Below, one piece after another: positions 43,642 through 51,439 of a stretch of DNA of 64,000 nt. Numbering within the stretch: the first letter of the stretch is position 1; every line of letters begins with the position of its first letter. Made by a program: the position numbers and the translations under genes. The DNA is from Dryocola clanedunensis_A. Lineage in GTDB: Bacteria > Pseudomonadota > Gammaproteobacteria > Enterobacterales > Enterobacteriaceae. The DNA lies in the NCBI GenBank assembly GCA_038405435.1, contig JBBYHZ010000002.1. The stretch is one strand, 5' to 3'. The notes under the pieces are model-generated. The model worked only from the letters and a program-made list of their open reading frames with translations. It searched no databases and had not been told where the DNA came from.

Positions 43642-44757
43642 CTACCAGTCCATCCACACCCCGCCCTGGTCGCTGCTGGCGCGCAAGGTTTCGATAAAGC
43701 GCATGCCTGACAGGCCTTCAACAATTCCCGGTAATAAGGGCGTTGTACCGCCACGAATTTTCGTTGCCGCCTCACGGTAGATTTGCGCGAAGCCTTCCAG
43801 ATACCCCTCCGGGTGGCCCGCCGGGGTGCGGCACTGATGGCGGATTGAATCATGATTATTGACGCCGTTTCGCGTGACAACGTAACTATTTCCGTGCAGC
43901 GGATGGATCTCCAGTATCTCCGGCTGCTGCTGGCGGAAGCAGATGCTGCCCCGGCTGCCGACTATCCGCAGGCGCAGATCGTTTTCAAAGCCCGGCGCAA
44001 CCTGACTTGCCCACAGGCGGCCCCGCGCGCCGTTGGCGTAACGCATTTCGGCGTAAACTTCGTCGTCCAGCTCGCGGCCTTCGATGCGGGTCAGCAGCTC
44101 TCCGCGAATGGCTTCCGGCTCCATGCCGGTGACAAACGCCGCCAGCTGCCAGGCGTGGGTGCCAATGTCGCCAATCGCCCCGGCCCCCGCGAACTGCGCT
44201 TTGCCGCGCCAGCTCGCCTGCTTGTTATCCGTCAGCTCCAGCCGGTCGTTCAGCCAGCCCTGCAAATATTCCACCTCTACGTTGCGGATGTCGCCAATCT
44301 CACTGTTGGCGATGCGCGCCCGCGCCTCGCGCACCATCGGCAGCGCGCTGTAGTTATGGGTCAGAATAAAATGCGAGCCGCTCTGGTTGATGAGAAACGC
44401 CAGCTCTTCCCCTTCCGCAAGGCTGACGCCCAGCGGCTTATCGCAGATGACATGAATTTTCTTTTCAACAAACGCTTTGGCGATGGGAACGTGCAGGAAG
44501 TTAGGCGTGACGATGGCTACGGCTTCAATGCCGTCCGATCTTGCGGCCTCCTGCTCCGCCATCTCCTGCCAGCTTTCATAGCTGCGGCCCGGCTCGACAA
44601 ACAGCGCTTCACCGCTGCGTTTTGCTACTTCCGGGGATGAGGAAAACGCGCCCGCAACCAGCTCAAACTGGTCGTCAAGACGTGCGGCAATGCGATGCAC
44701 GCCGCCGATAAACGAACCTTCACCGCCGCCCACCATGCCTAACCGTATGCGTTTCAT
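43642..44757 (-). CDS. Gfo/Idh/MocA-family oxidoreductase (second in operon)
   Basis: NAD(P)-dependent sugar dehydrogenase-like protein of 371 residues. The Rossmann motif is MVGGGEGSFIGGVHR, the family EKP motif appears as ICDKPLG, and GAIGDIGTHAWQLAAFV carries the catalytic His of the GDxGxH region. Last gene of the LacI-regulated operon, starting 2 bases after the isomerase stop. The two oxidoreductases differ enough to act on different intermediates. Substrate unknown; inositol or keto-sugar chemistry are possibilities. Confidence 0.85.
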   Translation of the reverse strand: MKRIRLGMVGGGEGSFIGGVHRIAARLDDQFELVAGAFSSSPEVAKRSGEALFVEPGRSYESWQEMAEQEAARSDGIEAVAIVTPNFLHVPIAKAFVEKKIHVICDKPLGVSLAEGEELAFLINQSGSHFILTHNYSALPMVREARARIANSEIGDIRNVEVEYLQGWLNDRLELTDNKQASWRGKAQFAGAGAIGDIGTHAWQLAAFVTGMEPEAIRGELLTRIEGRELDDEVYAEMRYANGARGRLWASQVAPGFENDLRLRIVGSRGSICFRQQQPEILEIHPLHGNSYVVTRNGVNNHDSIRHQCRTPAGHPEGYLEGFAQIYREAATKIRGGTTPLLPGIVEGLSGMRFIETLRASSDQGGVWMDW

Positions 44758-44759
44758 CG

Positions 44760-45818
44760 TTAACCCTCCAGCCCGAGCATTTTACGCACCGCCGCACCGT
44801 TGCTTTCGCTATGGGCAAAATCATCAAAAGCGTAGTCGGCAACGGGAATGATGTGGTCGGCGATAAACTTCGCCCCTTCGCGCGCGCCCGCTTCGCCCGA
44901 TTTCAGACAGCACTCCCATTCAAGCGTAGCCCACCCTTCATAGCCGTACTGCGCGAGCCTGCTGAAAATGCCTTTGAAATCGACCTGCCCGTCCCCCAGC
45001 GAACGGAAACGACCCGGACGCTCCACCCACGGCTGGAAGCCAGCGTACACGCCACTGCGGGCAGAGCGCTGAAACTCCGCGTCTTTTACGTGGAAGGCCT
45101 TAATGCGGGAGTGATAGAGATCGATAAACCCGAGGTAGTCCATGTGCTGCAGCAGCATGTGGCTTGGGTCAAAGAGAATATTGCAGCGCGGATGATTATC
45201 AACCAGCGCAAGAAAACGCTCGAACGTGACGCCATCGTGCAAATCTTCACCGGGATGCAGCTCAAAACAGACGTCGACGCCTGCCTCATCGAAGGCATCG
45301 AGCACCGGCCTCCAGCGTTTCGCCAGCTCCTTAAATGCTTCATCGATAAGTAAGGCATTGCGCGGCGGCCACGGGTAGAAATATGGCCAGACCAGCGCGC
45401 CAGAAAATGTGGCATGGGCCTTCAGCCCCAGGTTTTGCGAAGCCAGCGCCGCCTGCTTCAGGCTTTCAACGCCCCACTGCTGGCGGGCCTTAGCATCTTG
45501 CGCCAGTTCAGGCGGGGCAAAACCGGCAAACGCGGCGTCGTAAGCAGGATGCACGGCAATCAGCTGGCCCTGCAGATGCGTGGAAAGTTCGCTGATTTGC
45601 AGGCCGACGTTAGCCAGCGTGCCGCTGATTTCCGCGCAGTAATCTTTGCTTTCTGCTGCTTTGCGCAGATCGAAAATATGCGGCAGATGCGTCGGGATCT
45701 GCACCGCTTTGTAGCCCAGGCCCGCAGCCCAGCCTCCCAGGGTTTCCAGCGAGTTAAACGGCGGCCTGTCGCCGATGAACTGGGAAAGAAAAATGGATGG
45801 CCCTTTTAGCGTTTTCAT
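44760..45818 (-). CDS. TIM-barrel sugar isomerase/epimerase (AP endonuclease family 2 fold)
   Basis: Protein of 352 residues with metal-binding residues in the expected order: Glu in FELHPGEDLHDG, Asp/His in ILFDPSHMLLQH, His in KAFHVKDAEF and Glu in ATLEWECCLKSG. IolE, IolI and hydroxypyruvate isomerase share this fold. It overlaps the stop of the upstream oxidoreductase by one base (TAATG). It likely isomerises or epimerises a keto-sugar made by one of the neighbouring dehydrogenases. Confidence 0.85.
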   Translation of the reverse strand: MKTLKGPSIFLSQFIGDRPPFNSLETLGGWAAGLGYKAVQIPTHLPHIFDLRKAAESKDYCAEISGTLANVGLQISELSTHLQGQLIAVHPAYDAAFAGFAPPELAQDAKARQQWGVESLKQAALASQNLGLKAHATFSGALVWPYFYPWPPRNALLIDEAFKELAKRWRPVLDAFDEAGVDVCFELHPGEDLHDGVTFERFLALVDNHPRCNILFDPSHMLLQHMDYLGFIDLYHSRIKAFHVKDAEFQRSARSGVYAGFQPWVERPGRFRSLGDGQVDFKGIFSRLAQYGYEGWATLEWECCLKSGEAGAREGAKFIADHIIPVADYAFDDFAHSESNGAAVRKMLGLEG

Positions 45819-46906
45819 TATGAAATCTCCTTAATGTTCACCATGCGCTGCTCGCGCGCCGCGAGGTCAGCCGCCAGCACCACCGCCAGGCTCTCGATGG
45901 CCTGCTGCTGGTGCTGCGTTAAATCGTTATCGTCAAGAATTGCACGGGCAAAGAAATTCTGTTCCAGGCGGCAGAGTTCGTAGTGGTCGGGTTCGCCGTC
46001 GGCACTAATCCACTCGTCCGGCGCGGCAAATTCGCCGTCGGCGCTCAGCCGGGAATGATGCAGGCGCAGGGATTCGGTGCGGGTATGGGCTTCGACGCTG
46101 GCGGACTGCCCTTCGCCACCCGCCTCCCGGGCGACGATGGAGGCGGAACCCTCCGGCCCGATAACGTCCTTAATAAAGAACGCCGTCTGGCTCATCATCG
46201 GCCCCCAGCCCGCCTCGTACCAGCCCACCGAGCCGTCGGCAAAGCGCACCTGAAGCTGGCCGTAATTAAACTGTTTTGCCGGGATTTGATCCGTTAACCG
46301 CACGCCGATGGCACTGACGGACAGCGGGCTGGACTGGGTCATCTGGCACATCACGTCCAGATAGTGCACGCCGCAGTCCACGATCGGCGACAGCGACTGC
46401 ATCAGCATTTTATGGGTGTGCCAGGCGGCCCCGGCGCTCTGCTGGTTGAGGTTCATGCGCATCACCAGCGGTTTGCCGAGGGTGTGCGCCAGTTCGATGT
46501 ACTGCTGCCAGACCGGGTGATGACGAAGAATATAGCCGACGACGAGTTTTTTACCCGCCAGCTGGGCGGTTGCCACCACGCGCTTCGCGCCGGATACGGT
46601 GGTGGCGACGGGTTTCTCAATAAACACATGGCAGCCCGCAGCGAGCGCCGTCAGCGCCAGCACTTCATGGCTGTCCGGCCAGGTGGCGATGCAGACCGCA
46701 TCCGCCTGTGTCTGTATAATCGCCACCTGCATATCGTCGAACAGCGGAATATCGGCCCCCAGCTGCTGCCGGAGGCGATGTTTAGAGTCCCCACGGGCGA
46801 CCAGACCGCAGAGAGTAAATTCCGGAAGCGCCTGATAGGCCAGAGCGTGAGCCGCGCCCATATTGCCGCAGCCCACTACCAGCACCCGGAGTGCCCTATC
46901 TGCCAT
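45818..46906 (-). CDS. Gfo/Idh/MocA-family oxidoreductase (first in operon)
   Basis: Protein of 362 residues with VLVVGCGNMGAAHALAY for NAD(P) binding, FIEKPVATTV as the EKP motif and VDCGVHYLDVM for the substrate-side His region. ATG 46906 overlaps the end of the transporter gene by 11 bases, showing translational coupling. A longer in-frame reading of 21 more residues exists but would lie inside the transporter gene. Reaction unknown; co-occurrence with a TIM-barrel isomerase suggests oxidation of a cyclic sugar or polyol. Confidence 0.85.
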   Translation of the reverse strand: MADRALRVLVVGCGNMGAAHALAYQALPEFTLCGLVARGDSKHRLRQQLGADIPLFDDMQVAIIQTQADAVCIATWPDSHEVLALTALAAGCHVFIEKPVATTVSGAKRVVATAQLAGKKLVVGYILRHHPVWQQYIELAHTLGKPLVMRMNLNQQSAGAAWHTHKMLMQSLSPIVDCGVHYLDVMCQMTQSSPLSVSAIGVRLTDQIPAKQFNYGQLQVRFADGSVGWYEAGWGPMMSQTAFFIKDVIGPEGSASIVAREAGGEGQSASVEAHTRTESLRLHHSRLSADGEFAAPDEWISADGEPDHYELCRLEQNFFARAILDDNDLTQHQQQAIESLAVVLAADLAAREQRMVNIKEIS

Positions 46907-48143
46907 TATTAGCACCTTCTTTGTAATGGAAGGTGAAGAAGAAAATGGCGGCGATAACGACCGCGGCAATAGCAGGCATCCACCAGAAGTGCTGCCACTG
47001 CACCAGCGCCTCGGCCCCCTGCGCGGTGACCGAGCGGTTGAACACCGCGCCGCTGATCTGCGAGCCGATGAGCATCCCCAGCCCGTAGGTGAACAGCACC
47101 AGCAGGCTCTGCGCCTGGCCTTTCACCTTGTCCCCCGCCACCTTATCGGTATAGATAAAGCCGATAACGAAGAAGAAGTCGTAGCACACCCCGTGCAGGA
47201 TAATGCCGATGTAAATCATCCAGCGGGTTTCCTCCGCGATGCTCAGCGCGAACATGGCGTAGCGCGCAAACCACGCGAGCATGCCGATCAGCAGCATCAT
47301 CTTGATGCCGAGGCGGCGGAAGAAGAACGGGATCAGCAGCATGAACAGCAGCTCGGACATCTGCCCGAAGGCCATTACCCCGCTGACGTTCTCGAAGCCC
47401 AGCGCGGAGATAAACGGTGCGGCATAGGCGTAGTACGCGGCCAGCGGAATGGAGATCAGCGTGGCGCAGATGATAAACACCATGAAGTGCTTTTGTTTCA
47501 GCAGCGCGAAAGCGTCGGCGCAGACCAGGTCACGCAGGGAAAGTGGTTTGCCGCGATCCGGTGCTGGCGTGTTGGGCAGCGTGAAGCTGTAGATGCCCAG
47601 CACTACCGAGGCGACGGCGGCCATGGTAAAGATCCCGGTGCTGTCGGACAGCCCGCTCATCCCGACTATCAGCCCGGCAACAATCCAGCCGATGGTGCCG
47701 AAGGCACGCACGATCGGGAAGCCCCTCTCGCTGTTTGCAAGGCTGTGGAACGCAACGTTGTTGCTGAGCGCGATGGTCGGCATATAGCAAAGCATGTAGG
47801 CGAAAACTACCCACAGCAGGCCACTTTGCCCGCTTTCAAACATGCCCGGTAGCCACCACAGCAGCGCCGCGCCAACCAGATGCAAAATACCGAGCACTTT
47901 CTGCGAGGCAAAGAAGCGGTCAACCAGCATCCCGAGCACGAACGGCGAAAGAATCGAGGCGATTGGCCCGGTGGAGTACGCATCCCCTATTACCGCGCTC
48001 AGCCCGTATTTGCCCATCACCACGCCCAGCGTCACGTACCAGGCACCCCAGACGAAAAACTCCAGAAACATCATTAACGACAGGCGCGGGATAACCCACT
48101 TGTGGGTTAACACCTGAGCCCCAACGGCTGATTGAGAAGACAT
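46896..48143 (-). CDS. Nucleoside:H+ symporter-family MFS transporter
   Basis: Twelve-helix transporter of 415 residues of the NHS group (NupG/XapB-like), with LMMFLEFFVWGAWYVTLGVVMGKYG in the first helices and AFGTIGWIVAGLIVG in helix 5. The first gene of the operon, so it probably imports the substrate. Family members carry nucleosides or other glycosides. The operon of two Gfo/Idh proteins and an isomerase makes a modified sugar more likely than a nucleoside. Two LacI operators lie 47-92 bases upstream. Confidence 0.85.
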   Translation of the reverse strand: MSSQSAVGAQVLTHKWVIPRLSLMMFLEFFVWGAWYVTLGVVMGKYGLSAVIGDAYSTGPIASILSPFVLGMLVDRFFASQKVLGILHLVGAALLWWLPGMFESGQSGLLWVVFAYMLCYMPTIALSNNVAFHSLANSERGFPIVRAFGTIGWIVAGLIVGMSGLSDSTGIFTMAAVASVVLGIYSFTLPNTPAPDRGKPLSLRDLVCADAFALLKQKHFMVFIICATLISIPLAAYYAYAAPFISALGFENVSGVMAFGQMSELLFMLLIPFFFRRLGIKMMLLIGMLAWFARYAMFALSIAEETRWMIYIGIILHGVCYDFFFVIGFIYTDKVAGDKVKGQAQSLLVLFTYGLGMLIGSQISGAVFNRSVTAQGAEALVQWQHFWWMPAIAAVVIAAIFFFTFHYKEGANNGR

Positions 48144-48189
48144 ACATCCTCCACGGCAGAGTATTGATTTAAGGGTAAGAGGTTATTTT

Positions 48190-48203
48190 TGTAATCGATT
48201 ACA
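48190..48203. promoter_or_regulatory. LacI-family operator 1
   Basis: TGTAATCGATTACA, a perfect 14-base palindrome with the central CG typical of LacI/CytR-type operators, in the gap between the MFS operon and the divergent LacI gene. Confidence 0.85.
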
Positions 48204-48221
48204 TTAACAGATCATTAAAAA

Positions 48222-48235
48222 TGTAATCGATTTCA
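48222..48235. promoter_or_regulatory. LacI-family operator 2
   Basis: TGTAATCGATTTCA differs from operator 1 at one position. Centres are 32 bases apart, three helical turns, so two repressor dimers would sit on the same face of the DNA. Confidence 0.8.
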
Positions 48236-48328
48236 GAGGGGTTGCCATCATGCTCACGGATTATTTGATACTATTGATGCAAATCTGGAATGTGCTTCAC
48301 AAATAGCCAATGCGCTCAAAGGATCAGC

Positions 48329-49300
48329 ATGTCGATAGATAAAGTCGCCCGCACCGCCGGGGTGTCCACCGCCACCGTCTCCAGAGTGCTGAACGGCAAT
48401 CCCGCAGTGAAGCCAGATACCCGCGATAAAGTGCTGGCTGCGATAGAATCCTGCGACTACCAGCCCAACCTGCTGGCCCGCCAGCTTCGCACGGCGCGCA
48501 GCCGCATGCTGCTCGTTCTTGTCTCTAACATCACCAACCCCTTCTGCGCCCGCGTGGTGCGCGGCATTGAAGAAGAAGCGGAAAAGCACGGCTACCACAT
48601 TCTGCTGTGTAACTCTGAATCCCGGCTGACGCGCGAATCCGCCTATTTGCAGCTGCTGAGCGGCAAAGTCGTGGACGGAGTGATCACCATGGACGCCATC
48701 AGCTGTCTGCCGGGCTTAACCACGCTTATCGGCGATTCCCCGTGGGTGCAGTGCGGCGAAGGCGATCCGGGCTATAACGCCTCTTCCGTAACGATCGATA
48801 ACTTCAAAGCGGCGGCGGCGGCGGTGGATCACCTTGCCAGCGCGGGCTACAAACGCATCGCGCTGATCAACGGCGATCTGCGCTATCTCTATTCCCAGCA
48901 GCGTGAGGCGGGCTACCGGTCGGCCACGGGCAGCGCCTGGCAGGCCGTGGTTTATGCGGACAGCCTCGAATATCAGGCAGGCGTACAGGCAATGGCGGAG
49001 CTGTTCACCATGCCGGAGCCGCCGGACGCGGTGTTTGCCATCTCCGACGCCTTAGCCGGAGGCGCATTGCATTACGCCCACATGAACGGACTGCGAGTCC
49101 CGCAGGACGTGGCGATTATGGGCTTCGACGGCGTGCCGTTCGGCTCGGTAACCAGCCCGCCGCTGACCACCGTCGAGCAGCCGATGCACCAGCTGGGCGT
49201 GCGCAGCGTACAGCTCCTGCTGGAAAGAATTGATAACCCGGAGGTGGAAACGGTAAATGAAATTCTGGACTGGAAGCTGGTGGTGCGTGGATCGGTGTAG
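48329..49300 (+). CDS. LacI/GalR-family repressor of the sugar operon
   Basis: Protein of 323 residues with the LacI helix-turn-helix (SIDKVARTAGVSTATVSRVLNG, residues about 2-23), hinge helix QPNLLARQLR and a periplasmic-binding-like effector domain (VSNITNPFCARVVRGIEEEA, GFDGVPFGSVTSPPLTTV). ATG 48329 gives the standard N-terminus; an upstream GTG-like reading adds 13 residues. Divergent from the MFS-Idh-isomerase-Idh operon with two matching operators between. It should be relieved by an intermediate or by the imported sugar. Confidence 0.9.
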   Translation: MSIDKVARTAGVSTATVSRVLNGNPAVKPDTRDKVLAAIESCDYQPNLLARQLRTARSRMLLVLVSNITNPFCARVVRGIEEEAEKHGYHILLCNSESRLTRESAYLQLLSGKVVDGVITMDAISCLPGLTTLIGDSPWVQCGEGDPGYNASSVTIDNFKAAAAAVDHLASAGYKRIALINGDLRYLYSQQREAGYRSATGSAWQAVVYADSLEYQAGVQAMAELFTMPEPPDAVFAISDALAGGALHYAHMNGLRVPQDVAIMGFDGVPFGSVTSPPLTTVEQPMHQLGVRSVQLLLERIDNPEVETVNEILDWKLVVRGSV

Positions 49301-49319
49301 GGCTGCGCACGGGTAATAT

Positions 49320-49357
49320 GCCGGATGACGCTTCGCTTATCCGGCCTACGATATCTG
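49320..49357. repeat. REP copy A flanking the APH gene
   Basis: 38-base REP (GCCGGATGACGCTTCGCTTA...) in the + direction. Compared with 50470-50507 it has one mismatch (A at 49328, G at 50478), including six bases beyond the usual REP boundary. Confidence 0.88.
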
Positions 49358-49489
49358 TAAAGATGGGTTGGAGGTGATGTTATTGCTCATTTCATGTAAA
49401 AAACCAGGCCAATCTTAATCGATGTGGCTGGCAGCTTAGAGCGAAAAACGGAAGTACAGGAAATCACTTCACCCTTGTCGATATCCCAC

Positions 49490-50317
49490 TCACTGTTCCA
49501 ATTCAGTCATCGCCAACTCGGCAACCTTTATTGTTGTTGAAACAGTATCGTTGTCTGAGAGGGACCAGGCGGTTGAAAGACCACACCATGCAATTATCCA
49601 TTTAAGCAGGCGTTCTCTGTCCAGGTCGACCGACCTGGTGACGATATTTAGGCGCTGTTTAAATATCTCCGGTACAGTCGCAACAGGAGGGACTGGATTA
49701 CCAAGATCCGGATTAGTAAAAATATTAGCAAAGTCGAATCCGCGTTCACCTATCAGCCCTTTAGGGTCAATGGCAAGCCAGCCAGACGTTTCAAAATCAA
49801 GCACATTTTCGTGATGTAAGTCACCATGCAATGCAACCACATCTTGGGGAGAAGAAAGCAATTCTTCTGAAATTTCTGCGCAGCGTGTCAGGATACCACC
49901 ATACTTCAAGGCTGCTGGTTTTAGAGGATTAAACCATTCATTTAATGACGTAAGCTGGGGCAACGGTCTTTTTGCGAATGTATGAAGTCGGTTCGCAGTA
50001 ATACACAAAATACGGCAGGCTGCATCATCGTTAACTCCACGGGACATTGCTGATAAAGACGCGGAACCCGTTGCTCTTGAGAGAAGAATTGCTTCATTTT
50101 CATGTGCAATCACCTGCGCCGCACCATTCCCTTCCCACCATGCCATTAGTGCATTACCGGCTTGCTCATCAGTATCATCCGTAACTTTTAACATGGCTTT
50201 AAGACCATGTGTTGCCGTTTTGACCGGATATAGCTGGGATGTATGAGTTGTAAATGGAGTGCCATCAGGAATGAGGTTCCAGCGATTTAGCCAGAATTTT
50301 AACTTGAAAGTATCCAT
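49490..50317 (-). CDS. Aminoglycoside 6-phosphotransferase-like kinase (APH(6)/StrB family)
   Basis: Protein of 275 residues, the length of the APH(6) streptomycin kinases. The Brenner motif is VVALHGDLHHENVLDF with the catalytic Asp and following Asn; the metal-binding segment is AIDPKGLIGERGFDFAN. The start at ATG 50317 follows AGGAATG-like sequence poorly, and longer in-frame reading exists. It is clearly AT-richer than its neighbours. Many chromosomal relatives have no proven resistance role, so streptomycin phosphorylation is possible but not shown. Confidence 0.82.
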   Translation of the reverse strand: MDTFKLKFWLNRWNLIPDGTPFTTHTSQLYPVKTATHGLKAMLKVTDDTDEQAGNALMAWWEGNGAAQVIAHENEAILLSRATGSASLSAMSRGVNDDAACRILCITANRLHTFAKRPLPQLTSLNEWFNPLKPAALKYGGILTRCAEISEELLSSPQDVVALHGDLHHENVLDFETSGWLAIDPKGLIGERGFDFANIFTNPDLGNPVPPVATVPEIFKQRLNIVTRSVDLDRERLLKWIIAWCGLSTAWSLSDNDTVSTTIKVAELAMTELEQ

Positions 50318-50469
50318 AAAGCCTTCTTTAACATCCTTATAGCACAAGCGGGAGATGGGTATGCATTCAGGCATTTTAATCCATAGGTGAAGTTCTTTCC
50401 TGCATACTGTTTTCTGGTAATGCAACTTTCGCTCATTGTCGGTCGTTCACTAACCCTTCACTGCAAAAC

Positions 50470-50544
50470 GCCGGATGGCGCTTCGCTTATCCGGCCTACG
50501 ATATCTGACTATGGGGCTGGATAAGCACCAACGTCATCCACCGA
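50470..50544. repeat. REP copy B and partner between the APH and GATase genes
   Basis: The first unit (50470-50507) is a near-identical direct copy of 49320-49357. A second REP half (GGCTGGATAAGCACCAACGTCATCCACC, 50515-50543 approximately) lies next to it. That second unit contains the last codons of the glutamine amidotransferase gene. Confidence 0.85.
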
Positions 50545-51247
50545 ATACAAACCGCTGCAATAACGACCGGGACTCTGGCGTGTCGCTCACGCGTGACAAC
50601 AGCGCGTCCCGATCCTTGCCTTTCATGGCGATTCTTTCGCTGCGGCTGGTAATGATTTGGCTCATTACCTGCGCGGTGAACTCCGGATGGAACTGCACCG
50701 AAAGGGCCGTTGGGGAGTAGCGGATAATCTGATGCGGGTCGTGGCCTGATGCGCCCAGCGCCGCTGCGCCCGGCGGCAGCGTCAGCACGCTTTGCTCGTG
50801 GCTCAGGAATACGTCAAAGGTATCGGGTAACTCACCCAGCAAGGCATCCTGTCTGGCTGCCGCGCTTAGCGTTACCGGCAGCTGCCCTACTTCGCTGCCC
50901 TGCGGATGGTAGTCCACCACGCCGCCCGTTGCGTAGGCCATAAGCTGATGACCGTAGCAGACGCCCAGAATCGGCACTCCGGCCTGCATCATTTCTCTTG
51001 TCCATTCGGCGGTGCGCTCGCTCCACGCCTCGTGGTCCGTCACCATCGACCATGAGCCTGAAATCACCGCCGCGCGAAACGTTCCTGCCACCGGCAGCGG
51101 GTCGCCGTCGAACGGGCAAACTACTTTTACCGGCACCCCGTCGCCGAGCGCGGCGCGAAACCATTGCGGCTGTTCACCCACCGCAGCACGAATATCCGCA
51201 GGCGGGTGGCCCATCTGCACCAGCAGGATCGGAAGGGACTCAGGCAT
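50534..51247 (-). CDS. Class I glutamine amidotransferase-like protein
   Basis: Protein of 237 residues with the GATase class I triad: nucleophile Cys in ILGVCYGHQLMAYA, His in SVQFHPEFTAQV and Glu two residues on. Similar to YfeJ-type stand-alone domains. No synthetase partner is nearby. The C-terminal FGG and TGA come from the REP sequence. Function may be hydrolysis of a gamma-glutamyl compound. Confidence 0.85.
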   Translation of the reverse strand: MPESLPILLVQMGHPPADIRAAVGEQPQWFRAALGDGVPVKVVCPFDGDPLPVAGTFRAAVISGSWSMVTDHEAWSERTAEWTREMMQAGVPILGVCYGHQLMAYATGGVVDYHPQGSEVGQLPVTLSAAARQDALLGELPDTFDVFLSHEQSVLTLPPGAAALGASGHDPHQIIRYSPTALSVQFHPEFTAQVMSQIITSRSERIAMKGKDRDALLSRVSDTPESRSLLQRFVFGG

Positions 51248-51439
51248 CGGGTTAATCCTTAATCGTTGTGGAACCTAATGATTAGCACAGATTGCATCAC
51301 GCCCCCAACGTCGATTTTCCCAATCCCCCAATAATTAGAAAAATATGGCGTCTCTTCTGCCGTTTGCTTAGCTCGGCGGTCGTTAGAATGTAACGCGTGA
51401 AGATGGCTCGAAAGGAGTCGTTAACAGCGGGATGATGAC

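Noticed and set aside
46896..46969. 21-residue N-terminal extension of the first Gfo/Idh protein
   Set aside because: It would lie inside the transporter gene and has a Ser/Pro-rich non-family sequence; the ATG at 46906 gives the Rossmann N-terminus.
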